The position numbers and the translations under genes are program-made. Source: Parasponia andersonii (lineage: Eukaryota > Streptophyta > Magnoliopsida > Rosales > Cannabaceae). From it: a stretch of 64,000 bases of DNA. Shown here in pieces: positions 1 to 12,300 of this stretch (positions are counted from its first letter, which is position 1; the number at the start of each line of letters is the position of its first letter). The stretch lies in NCBI GenBank assembly GCA_002914805.1, contig JXTB01000177.1, positions 687,042 through 751,041 of the forward strand. Reading direction: 5' to 3'. The notes beneath the pieces are model-generated. The model was not told where the DNA came from. It did no database searches and was given only the letters and a program-made list of their open reading frames with translations.

Positions 1-40
1 GGCAATCTCTGAATAAAGGGAACCGATCTCGCACCTTAAG

Positions 41-304
41 TTAGCCTCTAGCCCACCAAGCGACATCTTTGATGTCGCTATCGATCTTCATATCCTCAGT
101 TTCTAAACCGTCGCAACGGCCATCTAGATTGTCTACTCGCTCACCCAACATGCCCAAGTTGGACTCTAGACGGGATATTCTAGCTTCCAAGCTAGTCACC
201 ACGTCCATTGACTTGCCACAAGTAACATCTTTCTTCCCTTCATTATACCCACGTTCAGAAGCACCAACTTCAACGAGGTCAGGAGTTGCAACCAAGGTCT
301 TCAT
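41..304 (-). CDS. Ty3/gypsy gag N-terminal fragment (interrupted)
   Basis: An open frame just inside the 5' LTR and primer-binding site of a minus-strand LTR retrotransposon. I place the start at the ATG at 302-304, because the upstream in-frame ATG at 364 lies in the LTR end and would translate the primer-binding site. The middle is charged and heptad-like (LEARISRLESNLGMLGERV), the coiled-coil character common at the start of plant gypsy Gag proteins. The frame ends at a TAA at 41-43 after 87 residues, far shorter than a full Gag, so this copy is probably broken. No capsid domain or zinc knuckle is visible. The family call rests on its position after the LTR more than on sequence recognition. 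Confidence 0.4.
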   Translation of the reverse strand: MKTLVATPDLVEVGASERGYNEGKKDVTCGKSMDVVTSLEARISRLESNLGMLGERVDNLDGRCDGLETEDMKIDSDIKDVAWWARG

Positions 305-339
305 ATAGACAATAGAACCACCAAGATATAATGAATAAC

Positions 340-356
340 CAAAGCTCTGATACCAC
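340..356 (-). other. Retrotransposon primer-binding site (initiator-Met tRNA type)
   Basis: On the minus strand the sequence reads TGGTATCAGAGCTTTGG, the usual plant primer-binding site complementary to the 3' end of initiator methionine tRNA. It lies 2-3 bases inside the LTR end GGGTCGTGACA. It fixes the element orientation as minus and marks the LTR to its right as the 5' LTR. Confidence 0.75.
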
Positions 357-358
357 GA

Positions 359-1090
359 TGTCACGACCCTAACCTCAAACTAAACAATCATGTAGCACTT
401 AACACAGTCCGTCGTACTAAGTCATCCTACCAATACTCAAAAAAAGGACTTAGAGTAAGCTGTGAAACAAAGTGGTAAAGGATAAAAGAGTTTGAGTGAA
501 TGAAACTTTATATTACTCTTAGAATGCTTACAACTCTTAAAAATGGGACTTGTGTACAAGTGAAACCAATGGATCCTTTATATTGGCAAAGCCTAAATTA
601 ACTAAGGGTTATAATCGTACCAAGTAGCATGATCTTACAAAAGGTCTAGAATATTCTTAAATAAAATAGTAATATCTACAAAGATATTTACATGGAGAAA
701 TTTAGAATAAGCATGACCTAGATCCTTCTATAAGGTTCACCTATTATCTTGACTCTTTTAAGTCATTCTAGGAGCTTCTAGGACTATCTCAATCCATCTA
801 GTGCTATTCAGCTTTATCTAGAGCCTTCTAGGACTAGGTAGCGCCAATTAGAGTCTTCTAGCATGGCCAAGACCTCTCTTGATTATTTTAGAAGTGTCTA
901 CCGCATTTTAGAGCCTTCTTCTTGGTGAGCAGTATATATAGAGGATCTTAGAACCATTAGGCAGCAACATTTGGATTTTAAGGAGCCAAATGAGCGAGGC
1001 ACAAAATTAGGCTAATTCAATAACATACACCATGATGAGCCAACCACAACCTGAAAAATTACACGCAAAGCATCATGCATTAGTGTTACA
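359..1090 (-). repeat. 5' LTR of a Ty3/gypsy-like element
   Basis: The inner end is well fixed: TGTCACGACCC on the plus strand, directly next to the primer-binding site. The outer end is a guess at 1090, where GTTACA would give matching TGT/ACA termini and a 732-bp LTR. A TATA-like TATATATACTGC reads on the minus strand at about 931-942, with the LTR leader downstream of it. The leader holds many copies of a CTAGAAG-CTC-like motif (about 720-900). The element body continues past the left edge of the window. Confidence 0.5.
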
Positions 1091-1424
1091 GTTGTGTTTG
1101 TTTACCAACTTTTTGTACTCCTCTTCCTTTTCATTTAGCGAAAAGCTACTTTACTATTCATCATTAAAAAATAAAAAAATAAATGAATAAAAAATTTAAC
1201 GTGATTAGGTATTTGGGCAAGAAAAGAATGACATAGTGAGAAATTTTTACCTTTTTGGATGGAGGGACAAAAGTGTTAGAAAGATTATAAAAACTATAGT
1301 TGGTGGTATTTTTAAAATTATATTTTCATAAAAATATATGAATAGTATTTTAATAAAATAATGAAGCAAAAAACGTTATTAGGATTGTGATAATATCTCA
1401 TAACAATAAATTAGAATCATATTT
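1091..1424. other. AT-rich spacer, nothing recognised
   Basis: Low-complexity AT-rich DNA between two LTRs. No open frame, RNA gene or clear repeat was seen. Confidence 0.6.
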
Positions 1425-2906
1425 TGATATCATACCTCTTGTCGAGGTCAGATGAACAAATATATGATTCTACTTGTAATAATTTTTCGGACTATTCTTG
1501 TATATAGTCACTACATAAGAATGTGATCTCTTTATGCTTCATTCATCATTAAATGATAAACTAAATCCTTCTCATCTTATAATATTATTACTTAGCGTGG
1601 TGCTAGAAAGGGCCATTCCCACATATAACTTTCCTATTATTTTCTTTACTGATTCCTACTCTTAATTTAACAACCATTTAAAAGGGGGTTTGAGAATACT
1701 AACTAATTATTGTAAATTAAAAGAAGAGTAAAGATTATGAAACAAAATCAATTAAAGAAGAAAATCAATGAGAATAAAACAGGTCAAAGGGTAAATTTTC
1801 ACCATTAGACATTTTTATTAAATTGATCATAGAATTTATCTCCAATTACTTATCAAAACTATCAATCATAGATAACAATAAGCTCTCCTACATAAATTCT
1901 TCTTTAGATTGTCACTAAATAAAATACGTTCCTTATTTAGATTTTATCCATTAAACAACCAATAGCAAGCTTTCCAAATTTAATCTAATAGACGTATTAA
2001 GTTAAAAAAAAATAGATTGATCTAGGCAATAAACATATAGGATCAAATTATTTAACTTAGGTTAAGTTTTTCATCATAATCATCAACTGCTTATCATAAT
2101 TTCATTGATTATAATTTGCTATTAGTAATTAGAAAACCTAGACAACTACGGATCTAGAATTCTAACCTAGTATTAGATATTTATCATATTTAGTTGGCCA
2201 CCCAAAAACATTAAGATAAAAATCATAAAAAATAATCATAAAAGGACATAAACAATTTATTAATGCGATCGATGGATAAAACTAGAAAACTAATTACAAA
2301 TCATATCTAGAGCTTCGAAATCATCCTTAACGAAAAGGATTCCTAGTCTAACATATTTACAAAATTAAACAAAAGATTCATCATGCTAGATTATCAAGAG
2401 GAAAAGAAAAGTAAAAAGAAAGAATGAGAGGGAATGGTTATGATGCAAAGCTCCTCTACGTAGACGATCCGTTAGCCTCTAAGCAATCTACAAACTCTCC
2501 ATGTTTTTCTTTCTCTAAGATCTCTAGGTACGTAAAAGCCACTCTTTCCAGCCTAGAGTGTCCTATTCATAGATGTTGTGACCTAAGGGAAAATTTAGAA
2601 AAATTTCACGAAGTTTTGTAGTCCAAAAATATCAAAGCAACTGAAATTTAGGTCATTTTGTCAAGCTGGCATCGTGCGGCCAGGACCCCAATGCAGAGGT
2701 GCCCGAGTTCTAGTCCTTGTGCCATGCATGCCAGCGCTGCACCACTGGCTTGCTCCTCTTCAGTTTTGTGTTTCTAAGCTCCTTTCGTCATGTTCCTTTT
2801 ATCCTTAAAAACGTTAAACAAAAATCAAAAGTGAAAAATAACAAGGAACTTCCGCAATTAATATGGAGAATTCGATCCAAACATAGACACAATTAAGTAC
2901 TCATCA
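1425..2906 (-). repeat. Tat/Ogre-like gypsy LTR (3' LTR, minus orientation)
   Basis: A block of about 1.48 kb with matching ends (TGATATCATACC at the left, TACTCATCA at the right). Read on the minus strand it begins TGATGAGTAC and contains the TCTAGCATGATGAATC and TTTTATCCATCGATCG type motifs that I associate with long LTRs of plant Tat-lineage gypsy elements. The base next to its right end on the minus strand is purine-rich (GTATGGGAATT), which fits a polypurine tract. The same GG(n)ATT-TGATGAGT junction occurs at the 3' LTR at 30027. It is therefore probably a 3' LTR whose internal region lies to the right. No partner 5' LTR was found. A GC-rich stretch at about 2660-2760 lies inside it. 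Confidence 0.5.
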
Positions 2907-4339
2907 AATTCCCATACACTTGACTTTTGCTAGTTCTTGAGAAAAATTAAAGGAATAAATTGAACCTATCCTAACCTTCTAACTTTTTACCTCAAAGAAC
3001 AATTCAATTTATATTTCCAAATTTCAGAAAACATTGCTTCAATTCTTTAAGTATTCAAAGGCCAATAAATTCCTCAAATAATCATAGTCAAGGATGTGTG
3101 TGATATAACAATTATCAACAGTGATTATGCTATGCATGCTTTGAAAATTAAATTCTCATAAAACTTCACAAATATTATTAACCAGTTCCTACAAAGAGAA
3201 CTAACATCATAAGTTCTCCTTTCGGTACAAATCTCCATTATGCCAAAGGCATCACTTGAAATTAAAAGGTTTTTGATACCAGTTGTAACGAGGCCAAGAG
3301 TAGTGGTTAAAAAATAAAAGGAAAAGATATAGTAAAAGTTTTATAAAAAATTTCAAAGAGTTAGAAACATTTACGAATTTTTCAAGAAAATGCTTCTCAC
3401 AACCTTTAAAAACACAAAAACGTAGGCGAAATTTCATTGTGTGGACCTTTACATCATTCTCACCAACTATTTAATACATCTAGGAAAGTGTTCACAGCTC
3501 AAGAGCTAATAATCACATTAACTTTTTTTTTTTTCAAGAGAGCTTTTTTTTCATATTTTTGTTCACATTTTTTTTCATCTCTTTCTATTGATGAAACTCT
3601 AAGATCATTGAACAACTCTCCCCATTATGTTATTTTCTTACATTTATTTGTCTTTTCCTCCCCTACACTTCTCTCTTAATACCAACCCAATTCATTTTAA
3701 ACTCTTCCTAATGTCCCTTACTCTAATCAATCTGTAGAACCAAAGGTAGAATATAAAAATTTTGAGTATGGTAAGGATAGTGTGACTAACCAAACGAAAA
3801 AAATCTACATATAAAGCTCAAAGTGGCTAACTAGGAGATTTCTTTCAGACATCCATAGGAGACTTAGCTTATTTGGCAATGGTGTATATTCCTCATTCTT
3901 TAATTTTACAGATAACATTTGATTAGTCGTTTGCCTCGAAAGATTTCTGGAAAAGTTTTAATATTTAGCCCTAATTATAGAAACCTAAAGAATATTCAAA
4001 ATGAAGGTATAAGAACTAACTTATTTTAATATACTTTTCTATATACCATGTAATATAGTTACTGTGTGTAGATCTTGAGCATAATCATTATCAAAGCATA
4101 TAAAGAATAAAAACAAGATTCCCAACAAGACTCGTTATCAATCAAAACCGTAACAATAAAGTTCAGTTCTCATCAATCATCAGAAGGACTCAAAAACAAG
4201 ACAAATTAAATAAATAAGCAAAAATTTAATACATTTTTTTTCATTTTCTTAAACCGTAAAATAAGAAAACATAAAAATAACTTGAGAAAAAATGTAAAAA
4301 ATCTACGCGCATAAGTTGTCCCAAAAAAAAAAAATTAAT
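2907..4339. other. Probable decayed internal region of gypsy element
   Basis: AT-rich DNA after the LTR with no open frame longer than about 80 codons and no recognisable gag or pol motif on either strand. It opens with a sequence typical of the region beside the polypurine tract in Tat elements. How far the element extends is unknown. Confidence 0.35.
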
Positions 4340-4735
4340 AATAAGAAAAGAAAACCTCCCCTAACCCACATGTGGGCTGGACACTCCTCGTCATCGGTCA
4401 AAACAGTAAAGTTGGGAAATGGCTCATCTCGATGCCAATATATGAATGGCCATCGGTCGGTCATCGATCGAAACATCTGCTAAAAGGCTTGGTTGCATCC
4501 CAACTGGTAATCACAGTGACATTGGCATTGATCTTCTAAACATTCCGGGCGAATAGGATTCGCATGGAGGTCGCAGGCCTAAACAGTAGGCGGACTGCAG
4601 CTCTCAATAAACCAGCACCTGACGTGGAATCATATCGTATGGTACTAATACTATTGATGGCGGTCTTCGGATGGACTACAACGTAACTAGCGTCCCATGC
4701 ATCTAACTTCGACCTTCCCACCCAATGCAGTAATT
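4340..4735. other. GC-richer island, unidentified
   Basis: A block of about 400 bp clearly richer in G and C than the DNA on both sides. A 61-codon minus frame at 4536-4721 covers part of it but matches nothing I know. It could be a remnant of a retroelement leader or a fragment of a captured gene. Confidence 0.35.
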
Positions 4736-6330
4736 AAGGAAGGAAAATATACACCACTCAAAGCTCTAATTGTGATAATTCGAACTTTTTGACTAAAAAT
4801 ACAGACGAAGAGCATATAATAATATTTAAAAAATAATTTGTAAACTTTAAACATAAAAACTAATCATTATAAAAATATTTTCTCTAATTATGCCAACTTT
4901 AAGAACCTTAAAAATTATAAATAATATTTTTTTTCCTTTTAAATTAATTTGGTTAAATTCAATTCCCTTAAAAAAAATAAAAAAGACAAAAAAAGGTCCG
5001 TCCTTCACTAACTAATTTAGTTGTTGTCATCAATCTTTGTGCCAGTGACTCGGGTTAGTGCAATATAGTTATTATATTAGTATTCATAAATGATGTGCAA
5101 ATAGTCTTTTTAAGAATTAAGAAACTTGAATTTAGAAATCAGACTCAGCTAATCAATGAGGTAATCAATCTATTACTAATTAATGTGTAACGATTTGGAC
5201 TAATTTAATAACCTCTGTAGTTATCAGCGATCGCATGAAAATAACATAGATTAACTAATTACCGATTTGATAATGAATATGCTACCAGCGATTATGAAGA
5301 TCAAAATACGGGAAATCAATCTAGTTACCAATCTCACCACCAATTTAGTTAGAAACTATCAACCAATTTACTCATAAAAAATTACCAGTTTCACCATGAA
5401 ATAGTAGAAGAATAATTAAAAGTTATTTATCAATGTAACGTTCAAGATCATATTAATAAATTGATCAAATGATTTCAATTGTCTTAATCATTTGTGATTG
5501 CAAACCTATTCTACTGGTATTTTCACTGACCTCCGATATTGAGGTACATAGTTCAACTTGCCAAAAGAAAAAGAATAAATGCTAAATGTAGTGTTCGTAA
5601 TGCAAAAAAGAGTGGTAGGGGATAAACAATGAAAATGCAAAGAAGAGTGGTAGGCAACCACTTATTTATAGGGGATAAACAATGTAAATGGCATTCATAC
5701 GGATTCCATTCAATATTCGCTAATTATAAACTTACTAAACTGTTGAAAAGACTATCATGCGCTTTCTTCAAGCATGATAAAGATGGCGAATCAAAGATCT
5801 TCCACCAAAGATAATTAAGAAATGCCAATAAATACCAAATAAATGGGCGGGTTGGGTGGTAAATCACTCTATACAAAAATAACAGATTATTTTGAACCAA
5901 AAAAAAAAAGGCATAAACAAAAGACAAGAACACTCGAATCAAAACAAGATCCATTTCCGGAGCAGACAAAAGCATGGATTTCATTAAAATATTTTGCTCT
6001 TCTTCTTTCTTTTTTTTGGTTTTTTTTTTTCCTTATTATTTTCCTCTCTGCATTATTTCTCCTGCGGGGCACAGTTTATGCTAGAAACCATGTTGACAAA
6101 AATCGCTACGTATGCAAGTAACCAACAGTATATAAATAATTACAACAAAACAGTTTACACAGAACAAAAAAATTGCCGCATCCACCGAAGCAAGCCTCAC
6201 CTCTTTGTCAGACTTCAAGCTCAAAAAGAGCTCAGAACCCCCACGTTTAATGCTAAAAACAAAATCATTAGCAATTTTTCGCACGGAACGGGGTACTCAT
6301 TTGTTGAGCCGGGGGAGAGGGATCAAAGCC
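4736..6330. other. Spacer and OM64 3' flank
   Basis: AT-rich DNA with no gene. At 5600-5690 a short segment (AAGAGTGGTAGG and GGGGATAAACAATG) is partly duplicated. The right-hand few hundred bases must include the OM64 3' untranslated region, but I could not fix a polyadenylation site. Confidence 0.45.
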
Positions 6331-9300
6331 TTAACTCAATATCTTCCTCAGTCTTTTTTCAGCAAGATTAGCAACCTTATTTTGTGGTTCAAGAACAAGA
6401 GCGTGCTTGAAATCTACAATACAGACAAGAAGTTCAAGGGGGTAGAAAGGCAGAGCAAAACAAAGGGGGGAATAAATAAACAAATAAAACAACTCAAATA
6501 TCCTCCATCAAACATTTTAACTAGTTCCTCATCTTCTTTTGCGGTAGGATAATCCAGTTTTCATTAGTTATGAAGGATAAATGGTAATGATTTAGTGATC
6601 CATAACTAAGTCTGAAGCGACGCTGATTAACAATTAAGCTTAAGAAGAAAATAAGTGAATAATGATATATAAGGAAAATGACTACAGGACTCATTCAATG
6701 TGATGCTGCAGGTCAGGTCACATACAAGAGAATAGACCCAAATCAAGATTCTCACCTTGAATAGCTTCTTTATTACGAAGGAGTGATTCTCTAGCTGTTC
6801 CACGCCTCAGATATGCCTTCACATTCTGTGCAGAGAAAATTACAGAACAACACAAATTCATTGAAAAATAGATGCTTCTGCAAAAACACAAATTGTAATT
6901 CTCTAATTCTAGATACACAGCAAACAAAAATCCTGTCCATTGAGGTGCCTGTTTGGAAACTAAAAAGTCGGTATCTTTACCATCGCCACACACATTCAGA
7001 CAACAAGCAGTATAGATAAATGAGATCTTATCAACAAGAAATATGCGTATTACAGAATACTGAGTCAACAAATAAGCTTAATGCATGGTAAATTTCAAGC
7101 AGAAATTGGAGGTTTAGGTAAGGGACCAACTCTACTCGAACAAGCCAGTAGTTTGAACCTATTTGTGCAGAAGGATAATGATGTCTTGAGCACCAATAAC
7201 TATCATATCTCAAATTAGTAATCATTTCAGGATTAGCTATTGATTCAATTTTTCCTATAAATAGAACCTTGAAGAAGAAGCTGGATGTCCACTATCAATT
7301 ACATTCAATATATTAGGACTTAGGGTGTTCAATGACACTTTGATGATTATCTAAACAATTAAAGGAAACAAATATATATAAAGTATAACAATGTTTTTGT
7401 ATATATCAATAAAGATCAAAGGCTTGCTCCCTCACCTTCTTGTCAAGTTCCATTGCCCTGCTGCAGTCTTCCTCTGCTTGCTGGAAGCTGCATAATGTAA
7501 ATCAATCAATAAAGTGTCTAAAGACAAAGCTAATAATTGAAAATGGCTGTTTTCTTCATATGAAAATAATTGTCAGCAAACCAGATGAACATGTACCAGC
7601 CTAACTCTAAGTATGCAGCTGCCCGATTGCAATAGTAAGTAGCATTTGTCCCATTCAATTTGATAGCTTCTGTATAGTAATTCACGGCCTTATTCCATTG
7701 CCTTCCCTTGAAGGCATAATTCCCCTGGAAGGAAACTGGACGTAAATAGAAAAGTACATTTTCATATATATTTAGATAAGAAGAAAGTCAAGTACTATGT
7801 GTGGACAAGTTATTTCTGCAACACAAGTAGATAAATTGGTGACAAAAAATAGAAAATTTGAAGAACTTGTTACTAAGGCATTCTGCAATACTGTGGAAGG
7901 AGATGTAACTAAGAAACAGTAAAACATCGATAGCAGTAGTTAAGGATTAAAATATGCACATAAGCACTGACAGCAACAGTATAATAATAAGTATTTGGCA
8001 CTCTTCATGCACGAAAAATGATTGTCAGTGAGTGATGCACTGCTGTAACAACCAATATTATAAATGCATAGACGAAAACTTTCAAATGGCAATCATAATG
8101 ACGAATTTAGTGAAAGTACCATGAATTACCATCCTAGCGTAATAGTGGGAATTAATTTATCCTATTAGCCACAATTACGAATCTGCAGTCTATTGAGGTC
8201 CAAATTACACTGCTAGTAAATTTTCAATCTCAGTGCAATTCTCATATGAAATATTGGCAACCAATTTAAAGCATTCCAAATTCAATATTCTGATTTAGGA
8301 GGACATATGCTGAAAATCTGGGGAGGAAATTTTTTTTTTTTTTAAAGAAATGAGATCTATAATTAGGGACAATATCATTTTTATATCATGTCTTTTGACA
8401 CTTTGTTCGATTTATACCTTTTATTTTGGTTATTATCAATATTGACCTTTAGATTTGAAATCTGTTATAGATGTATACCCTGACACCAATGATTTAATAA
8501 ACTTATTCTCGACTAAGTTTTTACATAATTTATTTTCAATTTTTTAAAAGGTAATTTGGTAAATTAACTACTCTAAATTAGTATCAGCGTATAAATTTAT
8601 ACCAGATTTCAAATCTAAAGATCAATGTTGATAATAACCAAAACAGAAAGTATTAAAACAAAGTGTCAAAATACAGGATATAAAAAATAATAATAGAATA
8701 AACAAGATGAAAGTGGATATGAAATCCAAGGGGAAGGAAGATGCATTTTATGTATGTGTGTGTNNNNNNNNNNNNNNNNNNNNNNNNNNNNNNNNNNNNN
8801 NNNNNNNNNNNNNNNNNNNNNNNNNNNNNNNNNNNNNNNNNNNNNNNNNNNNNNNNNNNNNNNNNNNNNNNNNNNNNNNNNNNNNNNNNNNNNNNNNNNN
8901 NNNNNNNNNNNNNNNNNNNNNNNNNNNNNNNNNNNNNNNNNNNNNNNNNNNNNNNNNNNNNNNNNNNNNNNNNNNNNNNNNNNNNNNNNNNNNNNNNNNN
9001 NCATATCAGGATACAGTTAACAAATTAAGTTACATAGTATAAGATATTTTGGCTCACCTTATGTGTTGTGAAGCAGAGTGTTCACTATGGAGTGACAAGT
9101 GAGCACTCTGAAGTATGTTCATTCATATCATGATTATCATTGTAATTGTTGATGTGTGCCTATTGACTAAGTTTGGAATGATCACTCCTAGTTGGTTATG
9201 TGAGCAGCCTGGAATGGTTACGTGTCCAGAGCCAAAGAGCTGTGTTTTGTCTCTTTGTACAGCTAAGGGAATCTCTATTCCCTACCTTATATAGTGCAGT

Positions 9301-12300
9301 ATTGTGCTTCTTCAACCTAGCTCTTCCGGTACAGAAATTTCCAAATTCAGAAAGCAAATAACTCCATGGAAGAGATGAGAGGTTTCTTGAGCAAATCTTT
9401 ATTCATTACATAAGTTGGGGGGATTCAAGCTTCATCCAAGAGAGGAAGTCTCTTGGCAACTTGCAGCTCAAAGGGAGTTCGAGCATGAGCATCTGCGAGG
9501 GAGTCTCAGATCATTGTTGTTAGGGGGAGCCTAACTTTTCAGGAGGTGAGTGGGATCAGTCAAATTAGATCAACTTCAATCAAGGTGGATTGGCTGGTGA
9601 TTTCAAATTAGAAAGGGAGTTTCAATTTGTGTGTAAATCCCTTGTTTGTGTAATCTAACCTTGATTTGATTTAGTAGATTTGATTCATCTGGACGTGGTC
9701 CCTTGGGATGTAGACTAAGAGCAATCTTAGTTGAACCAAGTAAAATCTCTTGTGTTGATTGTTTGGTTTCTAATTTTTACTCTCTGGTATTGATTTTGCT
9801 TGGCTGATTAAAATGAACTTAACTCTTCTAATTGGTAATTGAATGAATTTCAACTCTTCTAAATTTACACATAGTGCCACCCAGGTTGGGCAGGTAGAGT
9901 TTTATCTGGAAACTAACTGAATATTTGAGCAAAAGGAAAGCAAATTTTTGGTGAAAGTTAAATTGTCCCTTCTCTGTTTCAGTCTGCCAAGAGGATCCAA
10001 CACATGATAAATTGTCAACAATCTCTTAACTATTCCAAAAATAGCATATTTGCTGCAAAAGGGCTGTCTAAAGCAAATGTAGAGGTTTTTTCTTTAAATC
10101 AAGGGCGGAAAAATGAAGCTTGTGACAATACCATATCTTGCTTCCATCCTAGAACTCTGCTTTAACAGGGATGACGAAAATAAGTAATAGCAGGGTTCAG
10201 TCTGGTGGATCTAGTAAGCAGCTTGAGTCGTATATTATGGTTTTAGCAAACCAACCCCATCTTTTTCTTTCCATTTCCTTTAAAATTCTCAGAAGTTTAA
10301 CCAACAGGAAATACTGAGAGGAAAGAGTGATCATGTGAACAAAAACAGTTCAAGGAAAGTGAAGATTAAATAGTACTGCTAGTCGGCTGGTGGTAATGGA
10401 AGCTCCTTTTAGAAATTTATTTTCTTCTACACCTGCCTTGAGACCAAATGAAGCTAACATGTGAGTGTGAAACTACTCGAGAAACCTTAAACCAAATTTA
10501 ACTCTTAATGAGCCTGGAATAAAACTCTACAAATAAATTATGGATTCTGAATTAGAGTCAGTTGAACCACCAGGCTGTCCTGTCAGGTGCATAACCCATC
10601 TTCCTTGGAAGAATATTTTCTTATCAAGGGAAAACGAGAACCTTGTGGGTTATTATTGAGAATAAAATCAAAGACCTAAGCATAATAAAAACTTCTTTCT
10701 AAAATATAATGAACCATCCTCAAGATTGAGAAGGTTGGCAAGAGAAAGGAACAAAAATTTCTTTACCATGTGTAACACGACTTTATGACAAGAATTGCTT
10801 TATCAACATGTACACAAGGAGGGTGTGGTGTTGATAGAACTATCCTAACAGATAATCTTTTACCACAATAGTTGAACATGACAATACCAGGACTACAAGT
10901 ACACAGTTGTTCATGCGAACTATTCTATTACTGACTAGGACTAATTAACCAATATGAGGTTTGCGACAGAAAATCCAGCATTTTGGCATCATGACGAGGT
11001 AGATATAATAGTGGCAAGAACAACCAAAGCCCAGACAATATTAAAGAGAAGTTATCCAAAGGACTCAGGAATATAAAACAATAAATAAAGAACAGAATAT
11101 GCATCAATTATAACAATATTGAAATAGTAGGGATAAGCAAACCTTCTCTTTCAAAAGTTCAGAAGCATCCATGCCACCATTTGTATCTGGCAATGGCAAT
11201 GAATTTGATGCAACACTAACTTGCTCTTGCAGACAAAGGTACATATCCAAGACCGTATCAAGAAGAAATTTATCAGCACCATGGAATGAGAGAAATGAAA
11301 CTGAAATGGGACAATCGTTGTGCTTTCCTACTGGAACTGTAACCTGGTAATGCATAAGCATTCTTACAAATTGATTCAGTCACGTCTAGAAACCGGATCA
11401 TAGGCAAGAACTCTAAAGCCATAAAATGTTTACCTGACAGCATCCCGACATGCTTGCAATACTTGTAAGTGCTAATGCCCGGTCAGGGAACTCAGAGGAA
11501 AGCCATTTCTTCATATGAAGCTTTAACGGAGGATCTGCCACAGTGGGAACTACTAATATTCCATCATCCTAAGGCAAAAAAAAAAAAAAAAGAAAAATTG
11601 CATAAAGACAAAGGCGCATAAAAATTGGTTATGTACACAAAAGCCTTCTCAGATGTGGATGTTTATAAAGCACTGTAAGACGAACAACAAAGATTGAAGG
11701 ATCAGTAAACAAGTCAAAAATTTATTTAGAGCACATTCTTCTAATCATGAGGACAACAATGCTGTAAAAAGAAATATGATGGCTTATAAGGTACCCGCAC
11801 CCAAGAACGACTCAACAATGAAACTATTTATAGTAGTAGAGGCTTGAGCAGAGATCCTAATGAGAATTAGTTCCATTTGACTTATAAATTTGACCATGTA
11901 AAAAGATATGAATAAGCTAGTCTATAAGCTAATGCTAACAATTTCAGGAAAAAAAAAAAAAAAAAAAAGAGAGAGAGAGAGAGACAGAGAGGGGGGGGTG
12001 TAACAGGGTCAATTAAGCAACACAACTTAGCTTCACACTTTCCACAACCCCAAGAATTTGAAGCATTAGTAACATATTTAAAACCCGCCAAGTTTGGATT
12101 ATTCTAAAACGAGATCTCCGCCAAGCGCTGACTTGGATCTCATGTGATGGGCGGCTAAAAGTGACAGCTAGTTACAGTCGAAGCTGGGCTATAGTGAAGA
12201 TTGATGCTATCTTATTATACTACATATTTTCTTATCTTTTTCTTTCTTTCATTTTTTATTTTTTAATTTGGGTTAATCATATTAATAGCCCCTAAATTAT

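Larger units (their letters stand above)
7725..11142 (-). other. Large OM64 intron (3.4 kb) with inserted elements
   Basis: The intron between the amidase-like domain and the TPR exons. It contains a foldback MITE at 8378-8688, an assembly gap at 8764-9001 and a copia-like LTR at about 9062-9900. The rest, about 9900-11140, shows no gene or clear repeat. Confidence 0.75.

Noticed and set aside
4536-4721. 61-codon minus frame in the GC-rich island as a possible gene
   Set aside because: No family resemblance, no splice partners and too short to stand alone.
5843-6371. Plus-strand frames of 92-125 codons near the OM64 3' end
   Set aside because: They overlap the OM64 terminal exon and its 3' flank on the opposite strand and contain only homopolymer-driven hydrophobic or basic runs.
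8666-9042. Open frames across the N run
   Set aside because: They consist almost wholly of undetermined residues.
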